In this document: one piece after another, positions 51,041 through 59,963 of the stretch
How positions within the stretch are numbered: position 1 is the stretch's first letter
Layout: each line of letters starts with the position of its first letter
Assembly: GCF_001612905.1 (NCBI RefSeq)
Contig: NZ_BDBI01000011.1
Span: 1 to 64,000, forward strand
DNA length: 64,000 nucleotides
Source of the DNA: Nocardia ignorata NBRC 108230
GTDB lineage: Bacteria; Actinomycetota; Actinomycetes; Mycobacteriales; Mycobacteriaceae
Direction: 5' to 3'
Program-made: the position numbers and the translations under genes
Notes under the pieces: model-generated
What the model was told of the DNA's origin: nothing
The model's database searches: none
What the model saw: the letters and a program-made list of their open reading frames with translations, nothing else

Positions 51041-51493
51041 ATGACCGGAATGTGGTTCGACGACGCCGAGCTCGGCATGCGCTTCGACACCGAGCGGCGC
51101 ACCGTCACCGAGGCCGACATCGTCAATTTCTGTGGCGTCTCCGGCGACTTCCATGCCCTGCACACCGACGCGCAAGCCATGCGCGACAGCCAGTTCGGCG
51201 AGCGGATCGCCCACGGCGCGCTCATCCTGTCGATGGTCACGGGCCTGCGCGGGCGGCTGAACATCTTCGGCGACTCGCTGCTGGCGTTCGCCGAGATTCG
51301 CGGCTGGCGTTTTTTGCGGCCGGTGCTGATCGGCGACACCATCCGGGCCGCCAACGAGATCATCGAATTGCGCCCGACGTCCAAGCCCGATCGCGGGGTG
51401 ATGGTGCAGCGCGTCGAAGTCTTCAATCAGCACGATGTGGTCGTGCAGGCGGGTGAGATGGTCTCCCTTCTCAAGCGGGCGGTGTCGGTATGA
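51041..51493 (+). CDS. MaoC family dehydratase
   Basis: Single hot-dog enoyl-CoA hydratase-like protein of 150 residues. ATG at 51041 follows AAAGG. The active-site region reads TEADIVNFCGVSGDFHALHT followed by GERIAHGALILSM, with the catalytic Asp/His pair. It is the first gene of a six-gene plus-strand operon; its stop overlaps the next start as GTATGA (ATGA). A TetR-type operator lies upstream. It would hydrate the enoyl-CoA made by the two-subunit dehydrogenase encoded downstream. Confidence 0.91.
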   Translation: MTGMWFDDAELGMRFDTERRTVTEADIVNFCGVSGDFHALHTDAQAMRDSQFGERIAHGALILSMVTGLRGRLNIFGDSLLAFAEIRGWRFLRPVLIGDTIRAANEIIELRPTSKPDRGVMVQRVEVFNQHDVVVQAGEMVSLLKRAVSV

Positions 51494-51939
51494 GGACCAG
51501 GGTCGTCGATCTCGAACTGTCCGAGCTTCTCGCGAAACAAACTGCCGGACACGGTGATTCGCCGAGCGGTCTGGTGTTCGAAGCGCGCACCGGACTGTCC
51601 GGCTGGACCGCGGCCGAAGACGAACTCGCCGAGGCTTTCGCACTCACCAGGGAAGCCGTACTGGCCGATGCGCCGGTCGTGTATGTCGTGCGGGCCGAGG
51701 CGATCCTCGGCCGCGGCGCACCGCTGGACGCAGCGGTGGCCACCGGCCTGCTCGGGGGCGCCCGCGCGCTGACGTTCGAGCGCAGGAAGAACAACTGCTA
51801 TGTGAGCGTGCTCGCCGTCGGCACGGGCATCGAACCGACAACAGTTGCCGAGTCGATCGAACTGCTGGTCGCCACCCGCGGCGCCAACGGCCAGATCTTC
51901 CCGCTCGGTACCGACCACCTGGGAGCGGCACTGCCATGA
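51490..51939 (+). CDS. degenerate SDR-like protein (possible detached FabG4-type domain)
   Basis: A 149-residue protein. Its order of segments resembles the C-terminal half of a short-chain dehydrogenase: LTREAVLADAPVVYVVRAEA, then GLLGGARALTFERRKNNCYV, then ATRGANGQIFPLGTDHLG where true SDRs have the substrate loop and YVTGQ. There is no GxxxGxG motif and no Tyr-x-x-x-Lys. It overlaps both the MaoC gene and the catalytic SDR gene (ATGA overlaps). High-molecular-weight FabG proteins carry a non-catalytic Rossmann-like domain fused to the SDR; here that role may be split onto a separate subunit. Low certainty on function. Confidence 0.72.
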   Translation: MRTRVVDLELSELLAKQTAGHGDSPSGLVFEARTGLSGWTAAEDELAEAFALTREAVLADAPVVYVVRAEAILGRGAPLDAAVATGLLGGARALTFERRKNNCYVSVLAVGTGIEPTTVAESIELLVATRGANGQIFPLGTDHLGAALP

Positions 51940-52658
51940 CCCTCGCACTCGTCACCGGCGCCGCACGCGGGATCGGTGCCGCCATCGCCCATCGGCTCGC
52001 GGCCACCGGTCACCAGCTGGTCCTGGTGGACCTGAATCCGGCGGTGCGCGAGCGCGCCGCGGCCCTGAACGCGGTAGCCGTGGAAGCCGACATCGCCACC
52101 GAACCGGGTCGCGCGGCGATCCGCGACGCCGTCCGCGCCACCGGCGAACCGCTCGCCGTGCTGGTCAACAATGCCGGGATCACCCGTGACGCGCTCGTCG
52201 CGGACCTGACCGAGGACATGTTCCGGCAGGTCACCCGGATCAACCTTGGCGCGACCTACGAGCTCACCAGCACCCTGGCTGGCGACATGGCCGACGACGG
52301 CGCGGTGGTCAATATCGGCTCGCGAGCGCACCTCGGCAACGTCGGGCAGTTCAACTACGCGGTGTCCAAGGCCGGAATTGTCGGCCTCACCCGGACTCTC
52401 GCGCTCGCCTACGCGCCCCGCCTGCGGGTGAACGCGGTCGCACCCGGCTTCGTCGCCACCGACATGACCGACGCGATGCCCGAACGGGTGCGCGACCGCA
52501 TCGTGTCGCGTATTCCGCTGCGCAGACCGGGACAACCCGAGGACATCGCGAGCGCGGTCGCCTGGCTCGCCTCCCCTGAGGCGCGCTACGTCACCGGGCA
52601 GCTCCTCTACAGCTGCGGCGGACGCAGCTACGGGTCGACGGAAGGAACCCGCACATGA
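51936..52658 (+). CDS. SDR family 3-ketoacyl reductase/3-hydroxyacyl dehydrogenase (FabG-like)
   Basis: Short-chain dehydrogenase of 240 residues. TGAARGIG binds the nucleotide; [11 protein letters not shown], the catalytic Ser in IGSRAHLG and FNYAVSKAG with Tyr and Lys are all intact. The C-terminal YVTGQLLYSCGG is standard. ATG at 51936 overlaps the degenerate SDR stop by ATGA, so the two are expected to be made in equal amounts. It would oxidise the MaoC product 3-hydroxyacyl-CoA to the ketoacyl-CoA. Confidence 0.92.
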   Translation: MTLALVTGAARGIGAAIAHRLAATGHQLVLVDLNPAVRERAAALNAVAVEADIATEPGRAAIRDAVRATGEPLAVLVNNAGITRDALVADLTEDMFRQVTRINLGATYELTSTLAGDMADDGAVVNIGSRAHLGNVGQFNYAVSKAGIVGLTRTLALAYAPRLRVNAVAPGFVATDMTDAMPERVRDRIVSRIPLRRPGQPEDIASAVAWLASPEARYVTGQLLYSCGGRSYGSTEGTRT

Positions 52659-53803
52659 CCATCACCCGACTGGTACCGGCAGTCGTCGACGATCCGCACG
52701 CCACCGACGAACTCCGTGCCGAGGTCCGCGCCTTCCTCACCGAGCAGCGCGCGCAGAACACCTTTCACCCCGCGGTCGACACGTGGTTGACCGGCTGGGA
52801 CGAGGACTTCACCCGCGCACTGGCTGCCCGCGGCTGGCTCGGCATGACCGTGCCCACCGAATACGGCGGCCACGGACGCAGTTTCGTCGAACGCTTCGCC
52901 GTCACCGAGGAATTGCTCGCCGCGGGCGCCCCCGTCGCCGCGCATTGGATCGCCGACCGGCAGATCGTGCCCTCCTTGCTGAAATACGGCACCGAACCCC
53001 AGAAGCACCGGTTCCTGCCCGCGATCGCCCGGGGCGAGTGCTTCTTCGCGATCGGGATGAGCGAACCGGATTCCGGCTCGGACCTGGCCAGTGTGTCGAC
53101 GAGAGCTGTTCGGGTGGAAGGCGGTTGGTCGATCACCGGAACGAAGGTGTGGACCTCCGGGGCACACCGGGCCGACGCGTTCATCTGCCTGGCCCGCACA
53201 GCCCCCGTCGACCCCGCTCACCGGCACGACGGTCTGAGCCAGTTCCTCGTCGACCTGCGCGCACCCGGTGTCGACATTCGGCCGATCATCTCGATGAACG
53301 GCGAACACCATTTCAACGAGGTGCTGCTCGACACGGTGTTCGTCGCCGACGACATGGTCTTCGGCACCATCGGAAACGGTTGGCAGCAGGTCACTTCCGA
53401 ACTCGGCTTCGAACGCAGTGGTCCCGAACGCTTCCTGTCGACCTTCGCACTGCTCGCCGAAACCGCCGAACAGATGGCGGCAGGCGCGCTGCCACGCCAC
53501 GGCGACCTCGGGCGGCTCACCGCGCGGGTGGTAGCGCTGCATCAGATGTCGAGCGCGGTCGCCGGCGCCCTCGAACGCGCGGAACCGGGCGCTGATATCG
53601 CGGCGGCGGTGGTGAAGGTGCTCGGCACATCCACCGAAGGCGACATCGCCGATTTCGCCGATCTCCTGTCCGATGCCGAATCGCCCGCGCACTACCGCGC
53701 ACTCACCGGCGATGCCGTCGTCCAGCGTCCCGGTTTCACACTCCGAGGCGGCACCAACGAAATTCTGCGCGGTGTGATCGCGCGGGGATTGGGGATGCGC
53801 TGA
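52655..53803 (+). CDS. acyl-CoA dehydrogenase, subunit 1 of a probable heteromer
   Basis: Acyl-CoA dehydrogenase of 382 residues. It contains the flavin segment FFAIGMSEPDSGSDLASV, SITGTKVWTSGAHRADAF and a C-terminal LRGGTNEILRGVIARGLG. The usual Glu before GTNEI is Gly, as in one chain of the actinobacterial alpha2-beta2 dehydrogenases (FadE28/FadE29 type). ATG at 52655 overlaps the SDR stop by ATGA, and its TGA overlaps the next start (TGATG). Heteromeric dehydrogenases of this type act on bulky substrates such as steroid side chains; the substrate here is not known. Confidence 0.91.
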   Translation: MTITRLVPAVVDDPHATDELRAEVRAFLTEQRAQNTFHPAVDTWLTGWDEDFTRALAARGWLGMTVPTEYGGHGRSFVERFAVTEELLAAGAPVAAHWIADRQIVPSLLKYGTEPQKHRFLPAIARGECFFAIGMSEPDSGSDLASVSTRAVRVEGGWSITGTKVWTSGAHRADAFICLARTAPVDPAHRHDGLSQFLVDLRAPGVDIRPIISMNGEHHFNEVLLDTVFVADDMVFGTIGNGWQQVTSELGFERSGPERFLSTFALLAETAEQMAAGALPRHGDLGRLTARVVALHQMSSAVAGALERAEPGADIAAAVVKVLGTSTEGDIADFADLLSDAESPAHYRALTGDAVVQRPGFTLRGGTNEILRGVIARGLGMR

Positions 53804-54819
53804 TGAATGCCGTCGACCGCGAGCTCACCGACATGATGGCGGCCGTCTTCGCCCGCCACCGCGAGCAGCACCCACCGGAAAAGATTGCCACCTGGGACGA
53901 CGGCCTGTGGGCCCAGCTCTCCGAACTCGGCCTGACCAGATTGACCGGCAGTGCGGACCTCGGCGGCAGCGGTGCGGGATGGGCCGAGGCGGCGGAACTG
54001 TTGCGTGCGGCGGCGACGCACGGCGTGCGGGTTCCCCTCGCCGAACACGATCTGCTCGCCTGCCGGTTGCTCGAGGACGCCGGGCTGCCCGTCGACGACG
54101 AACGGCGCACCGTGTGCCTGCTCGATCACACCGGCACAGCCCGCGGGGTGCCCTGGGCCGAGGAAGTCGACCGGGTCGTGACCGTGTGGCACCACGGCGG
54201 CGCTTGCCTCGTCGCCGATGTGCCCACCGCGGAACTGCGTATCACCCACGGCGTCAACAGCGCGGGTGAACCACGTGACACAGTGACGGCCGATCCGCAC
54301 CTTCTGACCGGCATCACCGTGCCCGGCACCGCGATCGAGCGGCTGTGGTTGCGCGGCGCGCTCGCCCGCGGGGTGCAGGTGTGCGCGGCGCTCGACCGCA
54401 TCCTCGATATGTCGGTCACCCACGCCGTCGAACGTGTCCAATTCGGCCGCCCGCTCGCGAAGTTCCAAGCCGTGCAGACCCTTGTGGCCGATATCGCCGC
54501 GCAGGCGTCGCTGGCCCGGGCCGCGACCGAAGCCGCCGTCGCCGCAGCCGTCCGGACAGATTGGTCCGGGGAGGAATTGGATTTCCTTGTCGCGGTGGCT
54601 CGTTCGTGCGCCGGACATGCCACCTCGGTGGTGGTGCGCAACGCCCATCAGGTCCACGGTGCGATGGGTGCGACGCTCGAACACCGGCTGCACGAGTTCA
54701 CCGGCGCTGCGCTGGCGTGGCGCTCGGAATTCGGCTCGGTCCGCTCCTGGGACGACAAGCTCACCACGGCCGCGATGGCGGCGGCCCGCGACGGACTCTG
54801 GCCGCTGATCACCACCTGA
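53803..54819 (+). CDS. acyl-CoA dehydrogenase, short subunit 2 of a probable heteromer
   Basis: Divergent acyl-CoA dehydrogenase of 338 residues, shorter than the family norm. The N-terminal and middle domains are weakly conserved (WAQLSELGLTRLTGSADLGG, then AEAAELLRAAATHGVRVPLA). The C-terminal four-helix part is recognisable: ITHGVNSAG, DMSVTHAVERVQFGRPLAKF and VVRNAHQVHGAMGATLEHRL. Such chains pair with a full-length partner in alpha2-beta2 enzymes. It overlaps the preceding dehydrogenase (TGATG), which supports a shared complex. The Baeyer-Villiger monooxygenase follows after 43 bp. Confidence 0.9.
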   Translation: MNAVDRELTDMMAAVFARHREQHPPEKIATWDDGLWAQLSELGLTRLTGSADLGGSGAGWAEAAELLRAAATHGVRVPLAEHDLLACRLLEDAGLPVDDERRTVCLLDHTGTARGVPWAEEVDRVVTVWHHGGACLVADVPTAELRITHGVNSAGEPRDTVTADPHLLTGITVPGTAIERLWLRGALARGVQVCAALDRILDMSVTHAVERVQFGRPLAKFQAVQTLVADIAAQASLARAATEAAVAAAVRTDWSGEELDFLVAVARSCAGHATSVVVRNAHQVHGAMGATLEHRLHEFTGAALAWRSEFGSVRSWDDKLTTAAMAAARDGLWPLITT

Positions 54820-54862
54820 TCCGCCCCGGCGCCGCACTCACCCACTCACGAAGGACATTCCG

Positions 54863-56803
54863 ATGACCGAACCGAACCCGCTCGACCTACGTACCGAAGA
54901 TCTCGACGATCGGCTCGAGCAGAAACTCGCCTCGGGCAATATCCCGAGCCTGGTCGCGATGCTCTACCAGCTGACCGGCGACGACCGCTGGCTCGCCGAC
55001 CCCTACCGCCCGCGTCGCGCACCCCAGATCGACAACAACGACGACGGCGGACTCGCGCCCGAGATCCGCGCGCAGATCTACGCGGCGGCCGCGACCGCGG
55101 TCCGGGCGTGGGCGGCGGGACAGCCTCCCGCCGTGCCCGCCCCCACGGGAGACCTACTGCTGCGACTGATGTCGCTGGTCGCGGGCGAGCCCGTCCATGC
55201 CGACTTCGAACCGATGATGGCCGACGAACTCGGCTTCCGCCCGCACGCGCCACGCTCCCCACACACGGTGAAGCGGCCGATGCGGGTGGCGATCATCGGC
55301 GCGGGCGTGTCCGGTCTGCTGGCCGCCCGCGCGATGGACCTCGCCGGGGTCGAGCACGTCGTGTTCGAGAAGAACGACGACGTCGGCGGCACCTGGCTGG
55401 AAAACCACTACCCCGGTTGCGGCGTCGATACGCCGAGCCAGCTGTACTCCTTCTCGTTCTATCCACGCGACTGGTCCCAGCATTTCGGCAAGCGCGACGA
55501 GGTGGAGGCCTACCTGCGGGAGATGGCAGCCGAGTGCGTCGACCGTTCGGTGATCCGATTCGGGCACGAGGTGACCGCCGCCGAATGGGACGAGCTCGAA
55601 CGGCTCTGGCAGTTGCGGGTCACCGAGCCCGGTGGCGACAGCGTCACCGCCGTCGCCGATGTGGTGATCACCGCGACCGGGCAGCTGAATCGGCCGAAGA
55701 TGCCCAAGGTGGCGGGCGCCGAGAACTTCGGTGGGCTGCTGTTCCATTCGGCACGCTGGCCGGAAGGCCTCGACCTGACCGGGCGGCGGGTCAGCGTCGT
55801 CGGATCCGGTGCCACCGCCATGCAGATCGTGCCGGCCATCGTCGGCGACGTCGAATCACTGACGGTGTACCAACGTTCGCCGCACTGGATCGCACCGAGC
55901 AACGACTACTTCCGGACCATCGACGGCGACATCCACTGGCTCAACCGCCATCTGCCGTTCTATCGCCGCTGGAACCGCTTCCGGCTGGCCTGGACCTTCA
56001 ACGACCGCGTTCACCCCTCACTGCACGTCGACCCCGAGTGGGACGGCGGCGGACGCTCGATCAACCGGACGAACGACCGGCATCGGCAGTACTTCACCCG
56101 ATACCTCACCGAACAACTCGACGGCCGACCGGATCTCATCGCCAAGACGCTGCCCGACTACCCGCCCTACGGGAAGCGGATGCTGCTGGACAACGGCTGG
56201 TTCGCCGCACTACGTGAACCGCACGTGGAGCTCGTCACCGATGGTGTCGCCGAGCTGACCGCCACCGGGGTACGGGCGGGTGACGGGACAGAACGTCCCG
56301 CCGACATCGTCGTCATGGCAACAGGTTTCGAAGCGCGGCGCCCGCTGTACCCGATCACCGTACGCGGCCGCGACGGTCGCCTCCTGCACGAGATCTGGGG
56401 CGAGGAAGATGCGCGAGCCTACCTCGGCGTCACTACGCCGGGATTCCCGAATCTCTTCTTGACCTACGGCCCGAACAGCAATATCGGTCACGGCGGCAGC
56501 TTCATCACGATCGCGGAATGCCAGGTGCGGTATATCGCCGATCTGGTGTGCACCATGATCGAACGCGACCTGGCCACCGTCGAGTGCAAGCAGGAGGTGC
56601 ACGACCGCTACAACCGGGAACTCGACGAGGCCCACGCCAGGATGATCTGGAGCTACGGCGGCATGCGCAGCTGGTACCGCAACGCGGCGGGCCGTGTGGT
56701 CACCAATATGCCCTGGCGGGTCGCCGACTACTGGCGGATGACACATCAGGTGGAGCTGGCCGATTTCCACACCGAGGGCGCGGTAGTCGAGGCTCGCCAC
56801 TGA
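54863..56803 (+). CDS. Baeyer-Villiger monooxygenase, 4-hydroxyacetophenone monooxygenase-like
   Basis: FAD- and NADPH-dependent type I BVMO of 646 residues that inserts oxygen next to a ketone to give an ester or lactone. Two Rossmann motifs are present: VAIIGAGVSGLLAARAM near residue 142 and VSVVGSGATAMQIVPAI. The BVMO fingerprint FGGLLFHSARWP matches FxGxxxHxxxWP exactly. The first 130 residues are an extra N-terminal domain (SLVAMLYQLTGDDRWL), the hallmark of the HAPMO group, whose members are about 640 residues. It is the last gene of the TetR-linked operon and is followed by a strong terminator. The ketone substrate could be an aryl or cyclic ketone formed by the SDR/dehydrogenase steps. 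Confidence 0.93.
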   Translation: MTEPNPLDLRTEDLDDRLEQKLASGNIPSLVAMLYQLTGDDRWLADPYRPRRAPQIDNNDDGGLAPEIRAQIYAAAATAVRAWAAGQPPAVPAPTGDLLLRLMSLVAGEPVHADFEPMMADELGFRPHAPRSPHTVKRPMRVAIIGAGVSGLLAARAMDLAGVEHVVFEKNDDVGGTWLENHYPGCGVDTPSQLYSFSFYPRDWSQHFGKRDEVEAYLREMAAECVDRSVIRFGHEVTAAEWDELERLWQLRVTEPGGDSVTAVADVVITATGQLNRPKMPKVAGAENFGGLLFHSARWPEGLDLTGRRVSVVGSGATAMQIVPAIVGDVESLTVYQRSPHWIAPSNDYFRTIDGDIHWLNRHLPFYRRWNRFRLAWTFNDRVHPSLHVDPEWDGGGRSINRTNDRHRQYFTRYLTEQLDGRPDLIAKTLPDYPPYGKRMLLDNGWFAALREPHVELVTDGVAELTATGVRAGDGTERPADIVVMATGFEARRPLYPITVRGRDGRLLHEIWGEEDARAYLGVTTPGFPNLFLTYGPNSNIGHGGSFITIAECQVRYIADLVCTMIERDLATVECKQEVHDRYNRELDEAHARMIWSYGGMRSWYRNAAGRVVTNMPWRVADYWRMTHQVELADFHTEGAVVEARH

Positions 56804-56816
56804 ACCCCGTGCCGAA

Positions 56817-56856
56817 AACGAAGGGGCTGGGCGGAAATCCGCCCAGCCCCTTCGTT
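56817..56856. terminator. strong terminator after BVMO
   Basis: AACGAAGGGGCTGGGCGGA pairs with TCCGCCCAGCCCCTTCGTT around a 2-nt AA gap (loop opens further in RNA), 13 bp after the stop codon. Confidence 0.88.
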
Positions 56857-56986
56857 CGGACCGCCGTAGTCGGACGGACCCACGACGGATATCTCGGCGC
56901 CGATCCGCAGGCTCGGTATCGTGAGGCAGGCGCTCGGCCCCGAGGGTTCGAACAGGCGCCGACCGCGAGAGCTCAGGAGCACCGAG

Positions 56987-57454
56987 GTGCCGCTGATGAC
57001 CTGCCGAGGGCGGGGCGAGGTCTGGTTCGCCCACCATGCGTCGAATTGCTTTCTCATCGACCTCGATCCCGAAGATTCGCTCTCGATCAACGGCAAACAC
57101 ATTCTCGTCTACGAGCCCAGCCTCGGCTATGACATCCAGATGGTCTCCGGCGCAGGTGCTTTCGTCGGCGGTGGTCTGTTCAACTGCGTTTTCCAGGGAC
57201 AGGGCCGACTGGCGATCACAAGCCACGGTCAGCCGCTTGTCATTCCTGTCAGCCCTCAGCAGCCGGTGTTCGCCGATTCCGATGCACTGATCGGCTGGTC
57301 CTCGGGCCTGCAGACATCCCTCGTGCGCACCCAGAGCTTCGGATCGATGTTGCGTGGCGGCTCCGGCGAGGTGGCACAGGTGCGATTCCTCGGCGCGGGG
57401 TTCGTCATCCTCCAGCCCTCGGAGTCCAACTTCGGGGCTACAGGCTCGAAGTAG
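56987..57454 (+). CDS. AIM24 family protein, N-terminally short
   Basis: Protein of the AIM24/DUF124 beta-roll family. GTG at 56987 stands 7 bp behind AGGAG, giving 155 residues. Family landmarks: PLMTCRGRGEVWFAHH, GAGAFVGGGLFNCVFQGQGR, ALIGWSSGLQTSLVRTQSFG, RGGSGEVAQVRFLG and GFVILQPSE. Typical members have 70-90 more residues at the N-terminus; nothing resembling them is upstream in any frame, so the gene is either a true short form or a truncated remnant. The role of the family in bacteria is unclear. It is isolated between two terminated operons, with no functional link to the catabolic genes. The 168 bp after it (57455-57622) hold nothing I can identify. Confidence 0.75.
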   Translation: MPLMTCRGRGEVWFAHHASNCFLIDLDPEDSLSINGKHILVYEPSLGYDIQMVSGAGAFVGGGLFNCVFQGQGRLAITSHGQPLVIPVSPQQPVFADSDALIGWSSGLQTSLVRTQSFGSMLRGGSGEVAQVRFLGAGFVILQPSESNFGATGSK

Positions 57455-57622
57455 TCATGCTGCGCTTCGGCTAGTCGGCGGGGAGGCGCGGTGGTTGGGT
57501 TCGATGACGCCGCGCCGCTTCTTCGCCGAGATTCGACGCGCCTTCGCTCCGCGCGAGGGTTTGGTGGCGCGGCGGACAGGCGGCGGGCGGCAGCGGCGTC
57601 ACGCGACAACGTGGCCAGGTGT

Positions 57623-58783
57623 TCACGAGCAGCCGATGGCGCCCTGATCGCGCAAGGCTGTGCGTTCGTCCGGGCTGAAGCCCCAGTCCCCCAGCACCTC
57701 GTCGGTGTGCTCACCGGGTTGGGCCGGCGGTCGCTGGATCGCACCGGGTGTGCGGCTGAAACGCGGTGCCGGAGCGGGCTGGACGACTCCCTCGACATCG
57801 ACGAAGGTGCCACGGGCCCGCAGGTGTGAGTTGCTCGGTGCCTCGGTGAGCGAGAGCACCGGAGTAAGGCAGGCTTCCTGGCCGGCTGCGAGAGCACACC
57901 ATTCGTCGCGGGTTCTGGTGCGGAACACGGCAGCGAATCTTTCCCGCATCGCGGGCCATTGCGCTTTGTCGTGCTGGCCGGGCAGTTCCGCTTCGTCGAT
58001 ACCCATGATCCGCAGCAGATTGCGCCAGAAGCGGGATTCGTTGGCGCCCACACTGATCCAGCCGCCATCGGCGGTTTCGTAGACGTTGTACCAGGGTGCG
58101 CCCGAGTCGAGCCGGTTCACGCCGCGCTCGTCGCTCCAGTAACCCGCGGCGAACAGGCCGTAGAACAGCGTCATGAGCGAGGCCGAGCCGTCGACCATGG
58201 CAGCGTCGACGACTTGCCCTCGGCCGGACGAACGACTTTCCAGCAGCGCGGAGACCACCCCTAGCGCCAGGTACAGCGATCCACCGCCGAAGTCACCCGC
58301 CAGATTGAGCGGGATGACGGGCGGTTCACCCGCGCGGCCGACCGCATGCAGCACGCCGGTCAGCGAGATGTAGTTGAGGTCGTGTCCGGGGTCACGCGCG
58401 AGCGGCCCGTGCTGGCCCCACCCGGTCATCCGGCCATATACCAGAGCCGGATTCACAGCCATACATTCCTCGGGGCCGAGGCCGAGTTTTTCCGCGACTC
58501 CGGGCCGAAACCCCTCGAGTACCACATGAGCCTGGCCGACGAGCCGCAGCACGGCCTCGACCGCAGCGAGCTTCTTCAGGTCGAACACAGCGCTGCGCCT
58601 GCCCCGATTGAGCAGGTTGAACTTGGCGTCTACCGATGCACCGCCGTCGTAACCCGGCGGCCGGTCCAACCGGATGACATCGGCGCCCAGGTCCGACAGC
58701 AGCATCGCGGCGAAGGGGGTCGGTCCGACCCCGCCGAGTTCGACGATGCGAATGCCCGTCAGCGGGCCGCTGCGCTCAGCCAT
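57623..58783 (-). CDS. alpha-methylacyl-CoA racemase-like CaiB family protein
   Basis: Probable 2-methylacyl-CoA epimerase of 386 residues, ATG at 58783 (MAERSGPLTGIRIVELGG). The racemase-type motifs are PGHDLNYISLTG (His), LAGDFGGGSLY (Asp) and LDSGAPWYNVYETADGGW. Its start overlaps the end of the CoA-transferase gene by 8 bp. It is the last gene of the leftward operon with acyl-CoA dehydrogenase, MaoC, thiolase-like, DUF35 and CoA-transferase genes. It is the second racemase in the window (other at 9637), indicating methyl-branched intermediates in both blocks. Confidence 0.87.
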   Translation of the reverse strand: MAERSGPLTGIRIVELGGVGPTPFAAMLLSDLGADVIRLDRPPGYDGGASVDAKFNLLNRGRRSAVFDLKKLAAVEAVLRLVGQAHVVLEGFRPGVAEKLGLGPEECMAVNPALVYGRMTGWGQHGPLARDPGHDLNYISLTGVLHAVGRAGEPPVIPLNLAGDFGGGSLYLALGVVSALLESRSSGRGQVVDAAMVDGSASLMTLFYGLFAAGYWSDERGVNRLDSGAPWYNVYETADGGWISVGANESRFWRNLLRIMGIDEAELPGQHDKAQWPAMRERFAAVFRTRTRDEWCALAAGQEACLTPVLSLTEAPSNSHLRARGTFVDVEGVVQPAPAPRFSRTPGAIQRPPAQPGEHTDEVLGDWGFSPDERTALRDQGAIGCS

Positions 58784-59954
58784 CGCTGTTGCCGTCGGTG
58801 CCGCGTCGCTGTCCGAGAACACCGCGCAACCGGTCGTCGGCGCCGCCGATATCCTGCGCGGCAGGCAAGGGGGGCGGTCGTTTGCCGTCGAACGACAGCG
58901 GCAGTCCGACGACCCCGATCTCGTCCCCGGTGGGCGCACCGATGATGCCGAGCGCCCTGGTCTGTTCGTGGGCCACCATCTCGGCAGTCGTCTGCACCGG
59001 CGCCACGGGAACACCGAAGTCCTGCAACCGTTTCTGCCAGTGCTCGCGTGGGTGCTCCGCCAGCCGGTCTCCGATCGAGCGGTCGATCTCGGCGCGGTTG
59101 GCCAGCCGAGCGGTGTTCGTCGCGAACCGGTCGTCGCTCGCCCATTCGGGTCGGTCCAGCGCCTGGCTCAGGCGAGCGAACAGTCCGTCGTTGCCGCAGC
59201 TGATGATCAGATCACCGTCGGCGGCCGAGTAGGCGCGGTGCGGGACGATGAACGCGACCCCCGAGCCGTGGCGCTCACCGGGGGCGCCGTCGGCGTTGTA
59301 GCCCGCGACGCCGATCGACATCCATGCGATCGCCGTTTCCAGCAGCGAGGCGTTCACCGCGGCACCGTCCAGCTTGGATCGGCGCCGATGGAGCGCGGCG
59401 AGGATGCCGATGGCCGCCCACATTCCGGTGCCGAAGTCGATGATCGACACTCCCGCGCGCACCGGTGGGCCGTCGTGTTCGCCGGTGATGCTCATGATGC
59501 CGGAGAACGCCTGCATCAGCGGGTCGTAGCCGGGCAGACTGTTCATCGGCCCGGTGTGCCCGAACGCGCCGACCTCGCAATGCACGAGTTCGGGTTTGGT
59601 GACCCGCAGGCTTTCGGCGTCCAGACCGTACTTCGCCGCGGAGCCGGGTCGCAGATTGTGCAGGAACACGTCGGCGCGTTCGGCGATCAATTGGTGCAGC
59701 AGCGCGAGCTGCTCGCGGTCCTTGATGTCGATACTGATGGACTGTTTGCCTCGGTTGAGCGCGTGGAACGCCGCGCCGCTGCCTTTCCACATGCTCGGAC
59801 CCCACCCGCGCGACGAATCACCGGTCGGTCGTTCGACTTTCCATACCTCGGCCCCGAGTTCGGCCAGGATCTTGCCGGTGAACGGCGCCGAGGCGCTGTC
59901 GCCGAGTTCGACCACGACGATTCCGGACAGCGGAAGTTCGCTCTGCTGGTTCAT
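58776..59954 (-). CDS. CaiB/BaiF (family III) CoA-transferase
   Basis: A 392-residue CoA-transferase. SGIVVVELGDSASAPFTGKI and GAEVWKVERPTGD are at the N-terminus. The predicted nucleophile Asp is in SIIDFGTGMWAA, and SCGNDGLFARL lies in the second half. ATG at 59954 follows 9 bp after the DUF35 stop. The C-terminus is a Pro/Gly/Arg-rich tail. It would add or exchange CoA on an acid entering the retro-aldol or beta-oxidation steps encoded upstream. Confidence 0.92.
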   Translation of the reverse strand: MNQQSELPLSGIVVVELGDSASAPFTGKILAELGAEVWKVERPTGDSSRGWGPSMWKGSGAAFHALNRGKQSISIDIKDREQLALLHQLIAERADVFLHNLRPGSAAKYGLDAESLRVTKPELVHCEVGAFGHTGPMNSLPGYDPLMQAFSGIMSITGEHDGPPVRAGVSIIDFGTGMWAAIGILAALHRRRSKLDGAAVNASLLETAIAWMSIGVAGYNADGAPGERHGSGVAFIVPHRAYSAADGDLIISCGNDGLFARLSQALDRPEWASDDRFATNTARLANRAEIDRSIGDRLAEHPREHWQKRLQDFGVPVAPVQTTAEMVAHEQTRALGIIGAPTGDEIGVVGLPLSFDGKRPPPLPAAQDIGGADDRLRGVLGQRRGTDGNSDG

Positions 59955-59963
59955 GACGTACCT

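Noticed and set aside
57455..57622. Remnant gene in the gap after AIM24
   Set aside because: The frames are Arg-rich and without motif, and no homology to a family is recognisable.
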